Of a stretch of 64,000 nt of DNA, positions 12,814 to 22,335 are shown in pieces; the stretch's first letter is position 1; every line of letters starts with the position of its first letter. Position numbers and translations under genes: made by a program. The stretch lies in the NCBI GenBank assembly GCA_021234155.1, contig JAJEKV010000011.1, forward strand, positions 16,644,943 to 16,708,942, given 5' to 3'. The notes under the pieces are model-generated. The model ran no database searches and was not told where the DNA came from. It saw only the letters and a program-made list of their open reading frames with translations. The DNA is from Isoetes taiwanensis. Lineage: Eukaryota; Streptophyta; Lycopodiopsida; Isoetales; Isoetaceae.

Positions 12814-12856
12814 CCTTGGCAAAACCACTCCTCAGTGCCTCATCTCGCTAATCAAA

Positions 12857-13975
12857 ATGCAGCTCAAGAGGTGTTATTGATTTTTCTGTGTAGCTTCATT
12901 TGGGAGAAAATTCATTTATTTCATTTAATGCATTGCAGGGAAATGACGAATCGCTTATTGCTTTGCCTTGTCATTGGTGCTCTATTAATTGGAGCAAATG
13001 CAGATGACTGGCAACGAGGCAAGGCAACTTGCTCTGGAGGGAACCCTCCTGGGCAAGGTGGAGGGAACCCTCCTGGAGGAGGGAACGGTGGAGGAAACCC
13101 TCCTGGAGGACAAGGTGGAGACCATAATGGACCTGGTGGAGGTAAGACATCAATAAACCAACCTTGAAGGATTTCTCAGTGGACGTTAAAATTTCTATCT
13201 ATTTTTTGAAAGCGCTTTGTGTGCATGTTGTATATTAAAACCTATCACTAAGGATTATTTTTACTACCCTTTCTCCAGATGGGACATTATGCTATGGAAA
13301 CCATTTGCCTCCAGGCTTGGTGACAGCAACTGTGGATGCCTCCTTATTTCGTGGAGGCGCTGCATGTGGTACTTGTTACGAGGTGAAATGTAGAGGATTA
13401 GGATGTCTACTCGGTGGCCTACTAGGTGGCCCACCTTGTATAGTAACTGTAGTAGGCCAAGCGAGCCGAAGGAATCCAAATGCACTCTTTGATCTATCTA
13501 CTACTGCATTCCTACAAGTTGCTGGGATACTAAAAATAAATGCGCTTATAGACATAGACTATCGAAGGTAAACGGTCTAAATGCCTTATCATTTTCCTTT
13601 TAAGTATATAAAATAAAATTAGAATGCACTAAAAATGATTATTATTGGTTATTTTGCAGGGTGAAATGTGTGAGAACTGGTAACATTAACTTTCTTGTTG
13701 ATGTTGATGTAAACTTGAATCGTATTTTACTACTAATAAGCAATGTTGCCGGTGCTGGAGACATTACTAATGTTAGAATCAAGGGACCCAACACAGAATG
13801 GATTGATATGATCAGGGACCATGGTGCTTATTGGAGATGTACATGCTACGACACTCTCAAGGGCCTAAGTTTGACTATTGAAGTGAAAACTAGTGATGGC
13901 CAATGCACCTCTGTCATACCTCCAGGATGGCCTTCTAGTGAGCTCTATGTTGGTGCCCAAATAACAGTTACTTAG
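12857..13975 (+). CDS. Expansin-like protein, spliced, with Gly-rich N-terminal linker
   Basis: Expansins are secreted proteins that loosen the plant cell wall without hydrolysis. Exons are 12939-13141, 13279-13567 and 13660-13975, with gt..ag introns and every junction in frame; the last joins DYR to RVKC, as in expansins. A 14-nt coding exon at 12857-12870, spliced 12871-12938, also joins in frame, giving about 273 aa; starting at ATG 12943 gives 267 aa (numbering below). Residues 1-20 are a signal peptide ending GANA. Residues 31-66 are a Gly/Asn/Pro-rich linker. Domain 1 follows with CGTCYEVKC (96-104). Residues 164-267 match the C-terminal expansin domain (NVAGAGD, IKGPNTEW, YWRC, PPGWPSSELY). 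The usual HFD reads LFD (136-138), and the segment before it is shortened and lacks the NFCPPN-type motif. It is a divergent alpha-like expansin or expansin-like protein; wall-loosening activity is uncertain. Confidence 0.88.
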
Positions 13976-14165
13976 GTTGCATCTCTTGTTTCTTAGTTAT
14001 GTAGTAGCATAAAATAACTTGGTAGTTGTACCTTTACATATGGCGCAATCTATCATGTCTTTGAAGCACCTCGTATTAATCAACATGTATTGTTATTAAG
14101 AAATTAGTGTATTGGGAATAATTGGCAATGTAATGGGCGCAATTGATATCTCTTCCTCCATAAAG
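13950..14165 (+). other. 3' end and 3' UTR of the expansin-like gene
   Basis: After the TAG at 13973-13975 there is AT-rich sequence with AATAAA-like words (ataaaataac near 14,010). This stretch is the source or sister of the relic at 14,651-14,835. Confidence 0.5.
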
Positions 14166-14650
14166 TGGATGATAATGTTAAATTTTATAAGATAGATAGT
14201 ATTTTTAAGTCATGCCACATTGGCAGCGTCCATGAGGACATATGACAGACCCCCAGAGACTTGAACACAAGATCTCTTAGTTGCTAACCCAATGGACTGC
14301 AAGAAACTTGTTTGTTGTTGTTCAATGATGATGTCTTATCTTTTCAAGCCGTAGATCATGCATTGTAGACTCCTAGGTGTCGGAGGTCACACGTGGGTAA
14401 ATCCACAGGATGCAATGCCACTCGCAGCTAACGTTGCCACTCGCAGCTAACGCTGCTTGTGGCAGCGCTTGTGGACCACGAATAACCTCCTTTCTCTAGA
14501 AGGTTACGATGCACATTCACCATTTTAAAAAATGTTTAATTTTTTCTTAAGGTAATTGTATCTATAGTCTATTGAATATATAATACAGTCGAGTCCAAGA
14601 CAAAGAATCCTCCAATCCATGCTTAAATGGGCGTTCTCACCAACACTTCC
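14166..14650. other. Non-coding, with short tandem repeat
   Basis: No gene. Two adjacent copies of tgccactcgcagctaacg lie at about 14,418-14,455. On the minus strand 14252-14297 carries words resembling tRNA A and B boxes (ggttagcaactaa, tgttcaagtc), too weak to call a SINE. Confidence 0.4.
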
Positions 14651-14835
14651 TTGGTGCTCAAATTATAGTTGCTTAGTTTGCCTTTCTTATTTCTAAGTTA
14701 TATTGTAGCGTTGAAATAACTTGTTATTTCATCTTTGAACTGAACTGGTAATATTTGAGGTTGCTATTCAGAAATGAGTGCATCTAGGGTATTAGTAATA
14801 TAATGAGCACACTTGATATCTCTCCTTGGTAATTT
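14651..14835 (+). pseudogene. Relic duplicate of the expansin gene 3' end
   Basis: This stretch aligns with 13950-14165. ttggtgctcaaattatagtt matches the last codons and stop of the expansin-like gene (ttggtgcccaaataacagtt). It is followed by matching 3' UTR words (agttgcttag, cttagttat-like, ataacttg, then ttgatatctct with a t after it). The upstream exons of this second copy are missing, and the two are diverged by substitutions and small indels. It is best read as the end of a lost tandem duplicate. Words shared further on (gtccaagacaaagaatc near 14,594 and 14,880) suggest the duplicated unit was longer. Confidence 0.65.
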
Positions 14836-15489
14836 TCGAATCTATAAGACTTGTACGAAAAAATAGTACATATATTGTTAAGTCCAAGACAAAGAATCAC
14901 TTCTATAGTCCATCTTCAGATAAAAACTAGACATGGCACTTGACGACTCATCTATAGGACATGTTACTATAGGAGTAGTCCTCTGCTGTCTCCACACTTC
15001 CGAGTGCATAAGATGACTTACTAGAAGACTAGTATGTGAGAAATTGTTGTATTAATTAGGGCTAGTATGTGAGAAAAATAAAAGCTTTAAGATACTACAG
15101 AAGGACTTCTATGTAAGAAAAATGAAAGGTTTAAGATATTACCACACATATAATAACTTGCATATCTCATCTTCCTTGGAGAAGAAATGTATATTTATCA
15201 TATTGAAAGTACAATGTACAAAAGCCGTGCTTTTGTCAGGAGCAGCTAGCTTGAAAAAAATAGCAAACCAAATATAAAATAGTTCAGAATTTTCAAATAG
15301 TAATGCCTAAATCTATTTGCTTTAACTTCTTGTCTCACCAATCATAAACAAGATATGTTGCACATATATGTCATTTATTACATGTTTATGACTAAATTCC
15401 TCCTTAAAGTATAGTAGTGCCCTTTACATTATGGCAAAGCTAATATAAATAAGGTACTTGACCCATTTGCAAATATGTAAATTGGGATA
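14836..15489. other. No recognisable gene
   Basis: AT-rich intergenic sequence. There is a local repeat of the phrase agtatgtgagaaa (15,030-15,075). Nothing else is seen. Confidence 0.45.
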
Positions 15490-16470
15490 ATTCCTATATA
15501 TAAAGCAGAAAATAAGGATCTGGTTGAGAATTATAGAACCATTATGGTTAGCAGTACAATGACCAAGCTATTCGGGGCAACATTAGAAAAGGAACTTCGT
15601 AATTGGGGGATGATCATGAAGTGAGAGCTTTGACATAAACAGGTTTTAGAAAAAATCATTCTACAATTGATCACTCGTTTGTATGAAAAAGTGCTTGTTG
15701 AATTGTCATTCCTGATAGAAGGTGCTGAGAAAATAGAAAGCTTACCTCCCACCCTCTTTTATCGATGAGTTGGAGGAATGAGGAGGATTCTAGCAGTTGT
15801 TAGACACACAAGAATATGTTTGCCATGAGACAAAAATGAAGGTAAATCGAAGTAAGACAAAGGTTATGTGGAAAAGAGGCAGTTAGGAATGAGGTTTGAG
15901 GGACGCAAATTGGAGCAACTACGTCGGTACAAATATTTAGGAATAAAATTCACATGGAATGTGGGTGTGGAAAAAAGAATAACGGTGGTTTGCGTGCTTT
16001 ATATAGTACCTTAAGTTTGTGGAAACATATGCAGATAAGGCAATAGTACATGTAGAAATTGATGTATAGGGTATTAGTACAGCAAGGGGTGTTGTATGGA
16101 TGCCCAATGTGGGGGGTAGGCTTAGCAAAGTATAGATAGCCAGAAATGAAAAATTATAGAAAGGTTTTTTACTAGCTGGAAATGAAGATCCCAATGCCAT
16201 TTAAAATGATACTCGCCGAGACAGGTATGATACCACTTGAAACTGAGGCTCTCTATCAAATGCTTATTTACTTCAATAGAATAGTACTCGTTTGCCTCAT
16301 CAAGCCTTTTAGAATGTAAATTAGACCAAGGGTTGGATGGTTTCAATAGCTTGTTATATGGTCAATATGGTGGGGGATTATTCTTACAAATTTGGTTGAT
16401 ACAGATGTGGGAATATGAGATCTGATGGACAAAGTTATGGAAAAACTATGGATTCAGCCAGGGGTCAAGA
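15490..16470 (+). pseudogene. Decayed LINE reverse transcriptase fragment
   Basis: Plus-strand translation in shifting frames gives a non-LTR retrotransposon RT. NYRTIMVSSTMTKLFG and LEKELRNWGM (about 15,520-15,610) match the RT start, followed by a broken GFRKxxSTIDH-type motif. Further on MKVNRSKTKVM, LRRYKYLGIKFTWNVG and LYGCPMWG (about 15,835-16,115) match the RT thumb, and KMILAETGMIPLETEALYQM (about 16,200-16,262) matches the C-terminal region. Stops and frameshifts are frequent, and the catalytic [FY]xDD segment is missing between the two parts. It is similar in type to the LINE at 25,740. It is a dead relic and no ends are defined. Confidence 0.7.
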
Positions 16471-17893
16471 TGGAACTTTATCAGTGCAAAGTGAATCTGA
16501 TGTTTGCCCATAGAAATTTCTTGTCTAAATCCTGAGGAAATTTTTTATTCTATAAAGCATATATGGCAGTCTAAAAAAAGCATTAACTTCAAACCATTCA
16601 AGCCATCATTTATTCTTTCGCTAATTTATATGATTCTCATTTATTGGTATGTGCACTGTGGAGTCCACTCTGAAGTCATCCAGATATTATCAAGCTGAAC
16701 CATCTTCAACATGAGATAATAATTTTATCATGATTGAGAATTTTAGCAATTGAATTATGGCAGCAAGGAATATGGCCATTTCTTGGCGCTCAACCAGTGC
16801 CTGCGGCTAGAGTGCAAAGGGAGAGGAGGCCGCCCTCCTCTCCTTGATTCCGGCACTGCCTCACCTTTCTTGCAGATCAGCGGTAAAATTGGATGCTAAC
16901 AGGATTTTGCCATACCTATTCGGTGGATTCTTGTTTCTTCTAAAGATTCTTCGGGATTTCCTGATTGAAATTGCTTCAAAGCGGTCTTTATGATTTTGCT
17001 AGATGCCACTAACCTGGCCCGATTTGCTAAAGTTGGTTGTGATGAGTTTGCCGAGTTGACCCTCCTGGCAACTCGAGATCTTGTTTAAACTTAAGGATAG
17101 GTCTAAATTGGTGTAAAAACTTTACAAAAGTTACAATATTAGTGAAGGATTTAATCTTCCATTTTGCCATTGGGAATGATCCATTCTTATCCATCAAAGA
17201 CAACAAAAATCCAAAAGATTTAGTATCCATAATATTATATATATAATATATACTACAACAACTGATCAAATCAGACATGAGCTTCTAGCTCTAGAACTCA
17301 ACCCCAAGCCCTAGCTACATTCCCACCATCAACTTGACCACTGCCTTGCGAATTCACTGCACATGCACTCAATGGGGTTAGTCCTCGTGACTAAGTGGGG
17401 ATTCCTGACTGCCACTGCATGCATAGAAAATCTTGGATACAAGAACATAAGCACAAGCAGAGACACAAAAGCCTATTGTGAGTACAATGCTAGACAATGA
17501 CAACATAATCCAAGGAAATACCAAACATGACCATCAGAAGTAGAGAAACATAGTCAAAATACCAAAACATCATAACATAGCTCCGAGAAAATGGGAAGCT
17601 CAGCTAGCCTACATGCAGGCCCTGTTAGCAGAAACATGCACATCTAGCTCACATTCTGAGCCCTGTAGCAGGAGGGTGGGATGAACCTCGTATATGCATT
17701 CCCTTCCCAGACCACGTCTAGCGCTGGAGGACCTCTTACTATGGGGTCACAAGAGTTGACGTAGTCTTCTGATTAGGGAAACTATGTCCAATATCAAAGA
17801 ATCATAGATGAACATGAGCATGTCGAAGCAAAGCCCACCGCACCTAGAAGCCCGATCCTAGAGGTTCCAAATACATATTAAAATGCCAAGACA
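16471..17893. other. Non-coding apart from a short perfect hairpin
   Basis: No gene recognised. A perfect 10-bp stem with a 4-nt loop lies at 16820-16843. An alternating AT tract lies near 17,225-17,250. The minus frame 17027-17278 (83 codons) is not recognisable. Confidence 0.45.
16818..16845. repeat. Perfect GC-rich hairpin
   Basis: ggagaggagg (16820-16829) pairs perfectly with cctcctctcc (16834-16843) across the loop ccgc, and the next pairs extend it with G-T and A-T. It is a purine/pyrimidine stem in otherwise AT-rich DNA. Function unknown. Confidence 0.7.
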
Positions 17894-17908
17894 ACAGTAG
17901 AATAATGC
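17894..17908 (+). repeat. Left copy of a 15-bp direct repeat (probable LINE target-site duplication)
   Basis: acagtagaataatgc here matches acagtagaacaatgc at 25146-25160 (14 of 15). The left copy directly precedes the start of LINE homology, and the right copy directly follows a 24-nt poly-A tract. That placement is what a LINE target-site duplication predicts. Confidence 0.55.
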
Positions 17909-19039
17909 TTCTCCATTTTTGCGTGGCTTGTTGGCAGCATGGGAGGCAGTCAGACATCTTTTCTGGCCATGCCCCTCTATCCACACCCTATTGGAGACTC
18001 CATGGTGGTGGGCACCACTGCCTCCAGACCCCTCAGCACCTCCATTGGCAGCCTCAGTTCATCCCCTTACACAGAGACGATGGGTTCTTGCAGGTGTTGT
18101 CTCTATTCAAGCATGGTATGAGGAGGGTCGCCTACTGTCTTGGCCTGAATTTCAGGCAAAGTTCCTGCTCTCTCGTTGGGATGTTTCTCTATGGGAGAAG
18201 GTCGCAGAAAATTTGCCTCTCATAGTGCAAGTTGGTGTTGTTGAAAGGGTGCCATGGGACTGTCATGAAAATATTCACAAAGGCAAGCAATTTGTCAGAT
18301 TAGTATATCGCCTTCTTTTAGCACCACAACCCCTCCAGTTGCCAGATGGGTGGCACTTACATGTTCCACAACCCACTTTGTGTCGTACATGGCGATGGCT
18401 TTGGGATCTAGGTTGCTCCACCCTAAAGTCTCTGTACTGTGGTGGCAGGTTATCCACAGGTGCCTGCGGGTTAATGCCTTTCGACATCGCTATGATCCTC
18501 GCATATCTGCAATATGCCTGCTCTGCCTCTCGGACGTTGAGACTCTTGAGCATTGTCTCTTTGATTGTCCTGAGGTTCAACCAGCGTGGTCCTGGCTACA
18601 AGGTTTGTTTAACAGTACATTGGACTACCGATGCTCCTTTTGGCGTCCTATCCAACCGCATGGCGTCCAGCTAAACAAATGGCATTTCATCTTGGTTTCG
18701 GTTGGCTCCTATGGTCGATATGGGAGCGTCGCAGACACCACATCTTTCAGGGCATTTATTCATCTGCACACAGTGTTATTACAGTGGCCCAGAAAAAGAT
18801 ATTGACAGCCTACAAGTGTTCTTCCCTTGACTCAGAACTAGTGGAACGCATCTGGATTCAGTATCTTCGAATTGATTCTTATCATTAGTCTCCTATTCTG
18901 GAGTAAGTACATTGTGCTCCAGGCTCGTCCTCCTATGGCATCTCTGTGTGCTTACACAGTTAGATGAGACATGTAAATTTTGTACTTTTTCTCTGATTAA
19001 TAAACTTTTTGGCTTTCGTCCTTCAAAAAAAAAAAAAAA
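17909..19039 (+). pseudogene. 5'-truncated LINE, C-terminal zinc-binding region and poly-A tail
   Basis: This is the end of a plant L1-type LINE polyprotein. From about 17,910 the frame runs LRGLLAAWEAVRHLFWP and on, then shifts frame near 18,400. The next part (about 18,420-18,620) carries the zf-RVT-like region: HPKVSVLWWQVIHRCLRVN, then ICLLCLSDVETLEHCLFDCP, a Cys-x2-Cys...His-x4-Cys knuckle found at the end of plant non-LTR pol proteins. A last frame (about 18,640-18,888) ends QYLRIDSYH and stop. The 3' UTR holds taataaac, and A15 closes it at 19025-19039. At least two frameshifts make it inactive. The catalytic RT part is absent, as expected for 5' truncation. Confidence 0.8.
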
Positions 19040-21699
19040 CCCAGCCAATCCTAGCTTTAGACAAAAGCCCAACTAGGATCATCGTCTGCACAAGTCAATC
19101 CCAACCCATACAAAGTCTAGGTAGTCTTAGATGGGACTCAAATTCCTTAGTTTCTTTAACAAACCATAAAATTTTGACTATAATCCATAAAAGGCATGCG
19201 TAACTTTAGATAAACCTTTTTAAACAAATTCCAATATCCTAAAGAAGCATATAAAATCAATGCATTTGAAGTCCATTAAGAATTATATCAAACTTAAGAA
19301 CGAGATGCAATACTATGTGGCATATTTATATCCACACGACATGTTTTTCACAACCAATACTCATTCCCTGTTTTCACATGTCTTCTTTGACCAAACTTAA
19401 ATCAGAGTTTTACTTATACTCATTATATTCTGCTTCCTGACTATAACACTAAGGTGTTTCATGATATTTAAATAAGAAACCAGTGGATGCATAACATAGT
19501 TCGGTTTTCAAATAGAGTATTAGAAAACACCTTTCTATCTATCACTAAAAACGTGGCATATCTTGCATCTAATATAACGTTTCTGAGAATAAAAGAGATG
19601 AAGTGCCCTATTTTATGTGCACACAATGTGTTTCTCGCATTAAAAAATTCATTCCCTAGCTCAGATATTTGTTTCAATTATGTTCATTATACTCTGCTTC
19701 CTGACTAAGTATTTCCCTGATCGTTTAAGTTGAAAATCTGTGGATGCATGACATAACTAGTTATTCAAGTAGAGCATTAAAGAAACTACCATTTTACAGC
19801 TTCAGTATGTATAATAGTCTAAATAAACATGTCTTGCATGAAGTATGGCTTATTTGACATGTATAAAATTGAGATATCACAATATGGCAGATTTACATGC
19901 ATACAGCCAAGTTTACACCGCAAATACAAGTTAATTATTTTCATTAAAATGCTGTGACAGAATTCAGATCGTAGACTTTATGATATGCAGTCATATTGAA
20001 TAGTATAATTTGGTCTTCTACATGGTAAAAATAGTACACATACGTTTTAAGGCCTAAAAATATATGAGCAGCTAACATAACATGTTTTTCAAGTAAAGCT
20101 TTTAAAAGAATACCCCTGCAACTCTCAATTTCCAAGTAGAAACCTGTTTGTCATGTATTATTTTCAGAAAACAAGAGCAGAGAAAGATCTCACCATATAT
20201 TATGTGCCTTAAGAGTTCAAAACGATTGTTTATAGCCAAAAACCAGCAGAAGATAGATCACGGAGTGTACATTCTTGTTTCTTGTTGTTGAAATGGTTCT
20301 GTCCACCATTGTTGCTAAAGTGCACCCTCTTACAATGTCTTGAACTCCTTCTACCAACTAGACACCAACTTCATATGCAAAAAAGAGACAAAGGAAGGAG
20401 AGCACTCGTACCTGCAGCCAATCATCAAAACATTAGCAGGAAACTGGTAATGATTGAAGGGCCAAAAGGTACATGTGGTAACTCTCAGTTTATTACATTT
20501 CACCCCTTGTAGCCCTTTTGCAAATCATCAGGACTAGCACAGATAAAAGGAGAAATATAAGCCAGACTAAATATTCAATCACATATTGAAATAGAACTGT
20601 AACCACCTTTGTATTGGAAACCAGCAAATTAGATTCTATAATAGAATTTATAGCATAAGCGTAGTTCCACCTTAGATGCAAATAGAAGATATATAACCAA
20701 ATAAGACCAAATAGAACTTATATTCCATGATCACTGTCCATGCAAATCAAAGTTACATATACAAAAAGCCTAGTATGTATCTGCAGACCTGGATGAAGCT
20801 TCGTGCTTTGCAGGAGTTGAACAGTATTTCTCCATGTCTTTCTTAGAGCAAGGTCAGTATTCAAAGGTAAAATCCGTTGGCAAATGAATCAGAGGCCACA
20901 AATCATCAAGAACATACACCAGAATAGTTTTTCATGCCCTCAAAAAACAGGAAATGCAACGGAATGGGTCTATGCATGCTTGCAGACGAATACTGTTTAT
21001 AAATGCTGCTTGCATTCCAAGCGCTTGCATATCCATGGCCTTTGCAACTATCCGTACTGACCTGGCTCCCAATGATGTATAATATCTTTCCAAAACCCTA
21101 AACAAGAAATTCGCTTTTGGACTTTTCTTTGGTTCACATGTGCCAAACATTAAGGGAACCGAAATAATTTAATGGAATGGAGCCTCCACTTGGAAAATAA
21201 AAAAGCCTTGTCTCTCGGGTTCAAAGCCAAGGAATTTACATATGCAAGCCATCAATCCACTGATAGTGACGAGTGGCCACTAGGCATGCATGCATTAGTT
21301 GCATGAGTTCAAAGAATAGAATAGAATAGAATAGAATAGAATAGAATAGAATAGAATAGAATAGTTTTTTTAAAAAGTAGGACATTAAAGAAACTTACTT
21401 TATCGTTTAAAATGTTTAAAAGGATAGAGTATCTAAAATTTTCAAAGCGTTTGAGAGTATATGACCCCTAGAGGTCTTTTGACAAGTAATAGGCAAAAAC
21501 AAGTGCATAAATAAAAGAGCTATGTATTATCTTTTGTATTTCAAGACAATCCCATAGGCCCATAGTATTTCTGTCAGCTTCAGCAGTCATCTTAACCAAA
21601 GAGCATTCAATATGCATGCTATTTACATAGAGAGTGATGTAAAATCATTTGTGAAGTCACTCAAATTCTAACACCCATAGGCCCTACAGTATTTCAAAG
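19040..21699. repeat. 2.7-kb duplicated segment, copy 1
   Basis: This segment is near-identical to 22336-25118. It begins cccagccaatcctagc immediately after the LINE poly-A and ends at ctacagtatttcaaag before an A8 run. Relative to copy 2 it lacks a 14-nt insert (near 19,100), lacks the 184-bp tandem duplication, and has an extra (AATAG)10 block. The shared open frames (for example 20282-20512 plus, 20932-21150 minus) look like passengers. I recognise no gene in it. Confidence 0.9.
21315..21364 (+). repeat. (AATAG)10 microsatellite present only in copy 1
   Basis: Ten perfect AATAG units followed by a T7 run. Copy 2 at the equivalent place (about 24,814) reads straight from caaag into aaaaagtagg. 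A short run of the same motif occurs at about 6,107-6,124. Confidence 0.95.
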
Positions 21700-21707
21700 A
21701 AAAAAAA

Positions 21708-22328
21708 TCCTACCATCTCCCAAAGAAAGTGTTAAGACCTTTGTTATAATCTGTAATTATAGGGAGGGCAGACCCCTACTGCTACAGTTGAGGTCATACC
21801 ACTCCCTTTAGCACATGCCTACCCAATCATAATTTTCAGAAATATAAACAAATTACCTCTCTTGCTTGATTGAGTGTTTGAAATCCCTTCCATGTCGATC
21901 TTGATCCTTGAAGAGTCGTCTTTGATTCCGACTATATAGTGGAATTTATCATTGGCCGAGTGGCATAGATAAGGATAGCTCCTTTATTTTTCCAAAACAT
22001 TTTCTTGTTTTCATCATTTGAGTCGTAGTGCAAGTAAAGACATAAAACTGTAAATATGCTCTGATGCTACATATCGGAGTTTCCATAGCATTGCATGGGC
22101 ATTCTATATTACCTTCAGCTTATCCGAGAGCAATAATTTCCTTATTCCATGTAAGCATGCTCATTTTTAACCCACAACGTCAAAGAATTCCGTATTATCC
22201 TGTTCATGAACAACATAGAGATTTATGTAGTAATGGTCAGTCCCAATAAGTCTTTTTCACACCTAGAATTCCCTATTTACTAAAGGAAAAGAGCATCACC
22301 AGTAAAACTAGTGAGTTCAAGTATCAAG
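21708..22328. other. Spacer between the two duplicated copies
   Basis: Unique sequence of about 620 bp with no recognisable gene or repeat. Confidence 0.5.
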
Positions 22329-22335
22329 AAAAAAA

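Noticed and set aside
14252-14297. Minus-strand A-box and B-box-like words
   Set aside because: The match is weak, no poly-A/T tail or target-site repeat is visible, and no cloverleaf forms.
17027-17278. Minus-strand frame with a faint RT-like look
   Set aside because: No motif could be placed with confidence and the flanks show no element.
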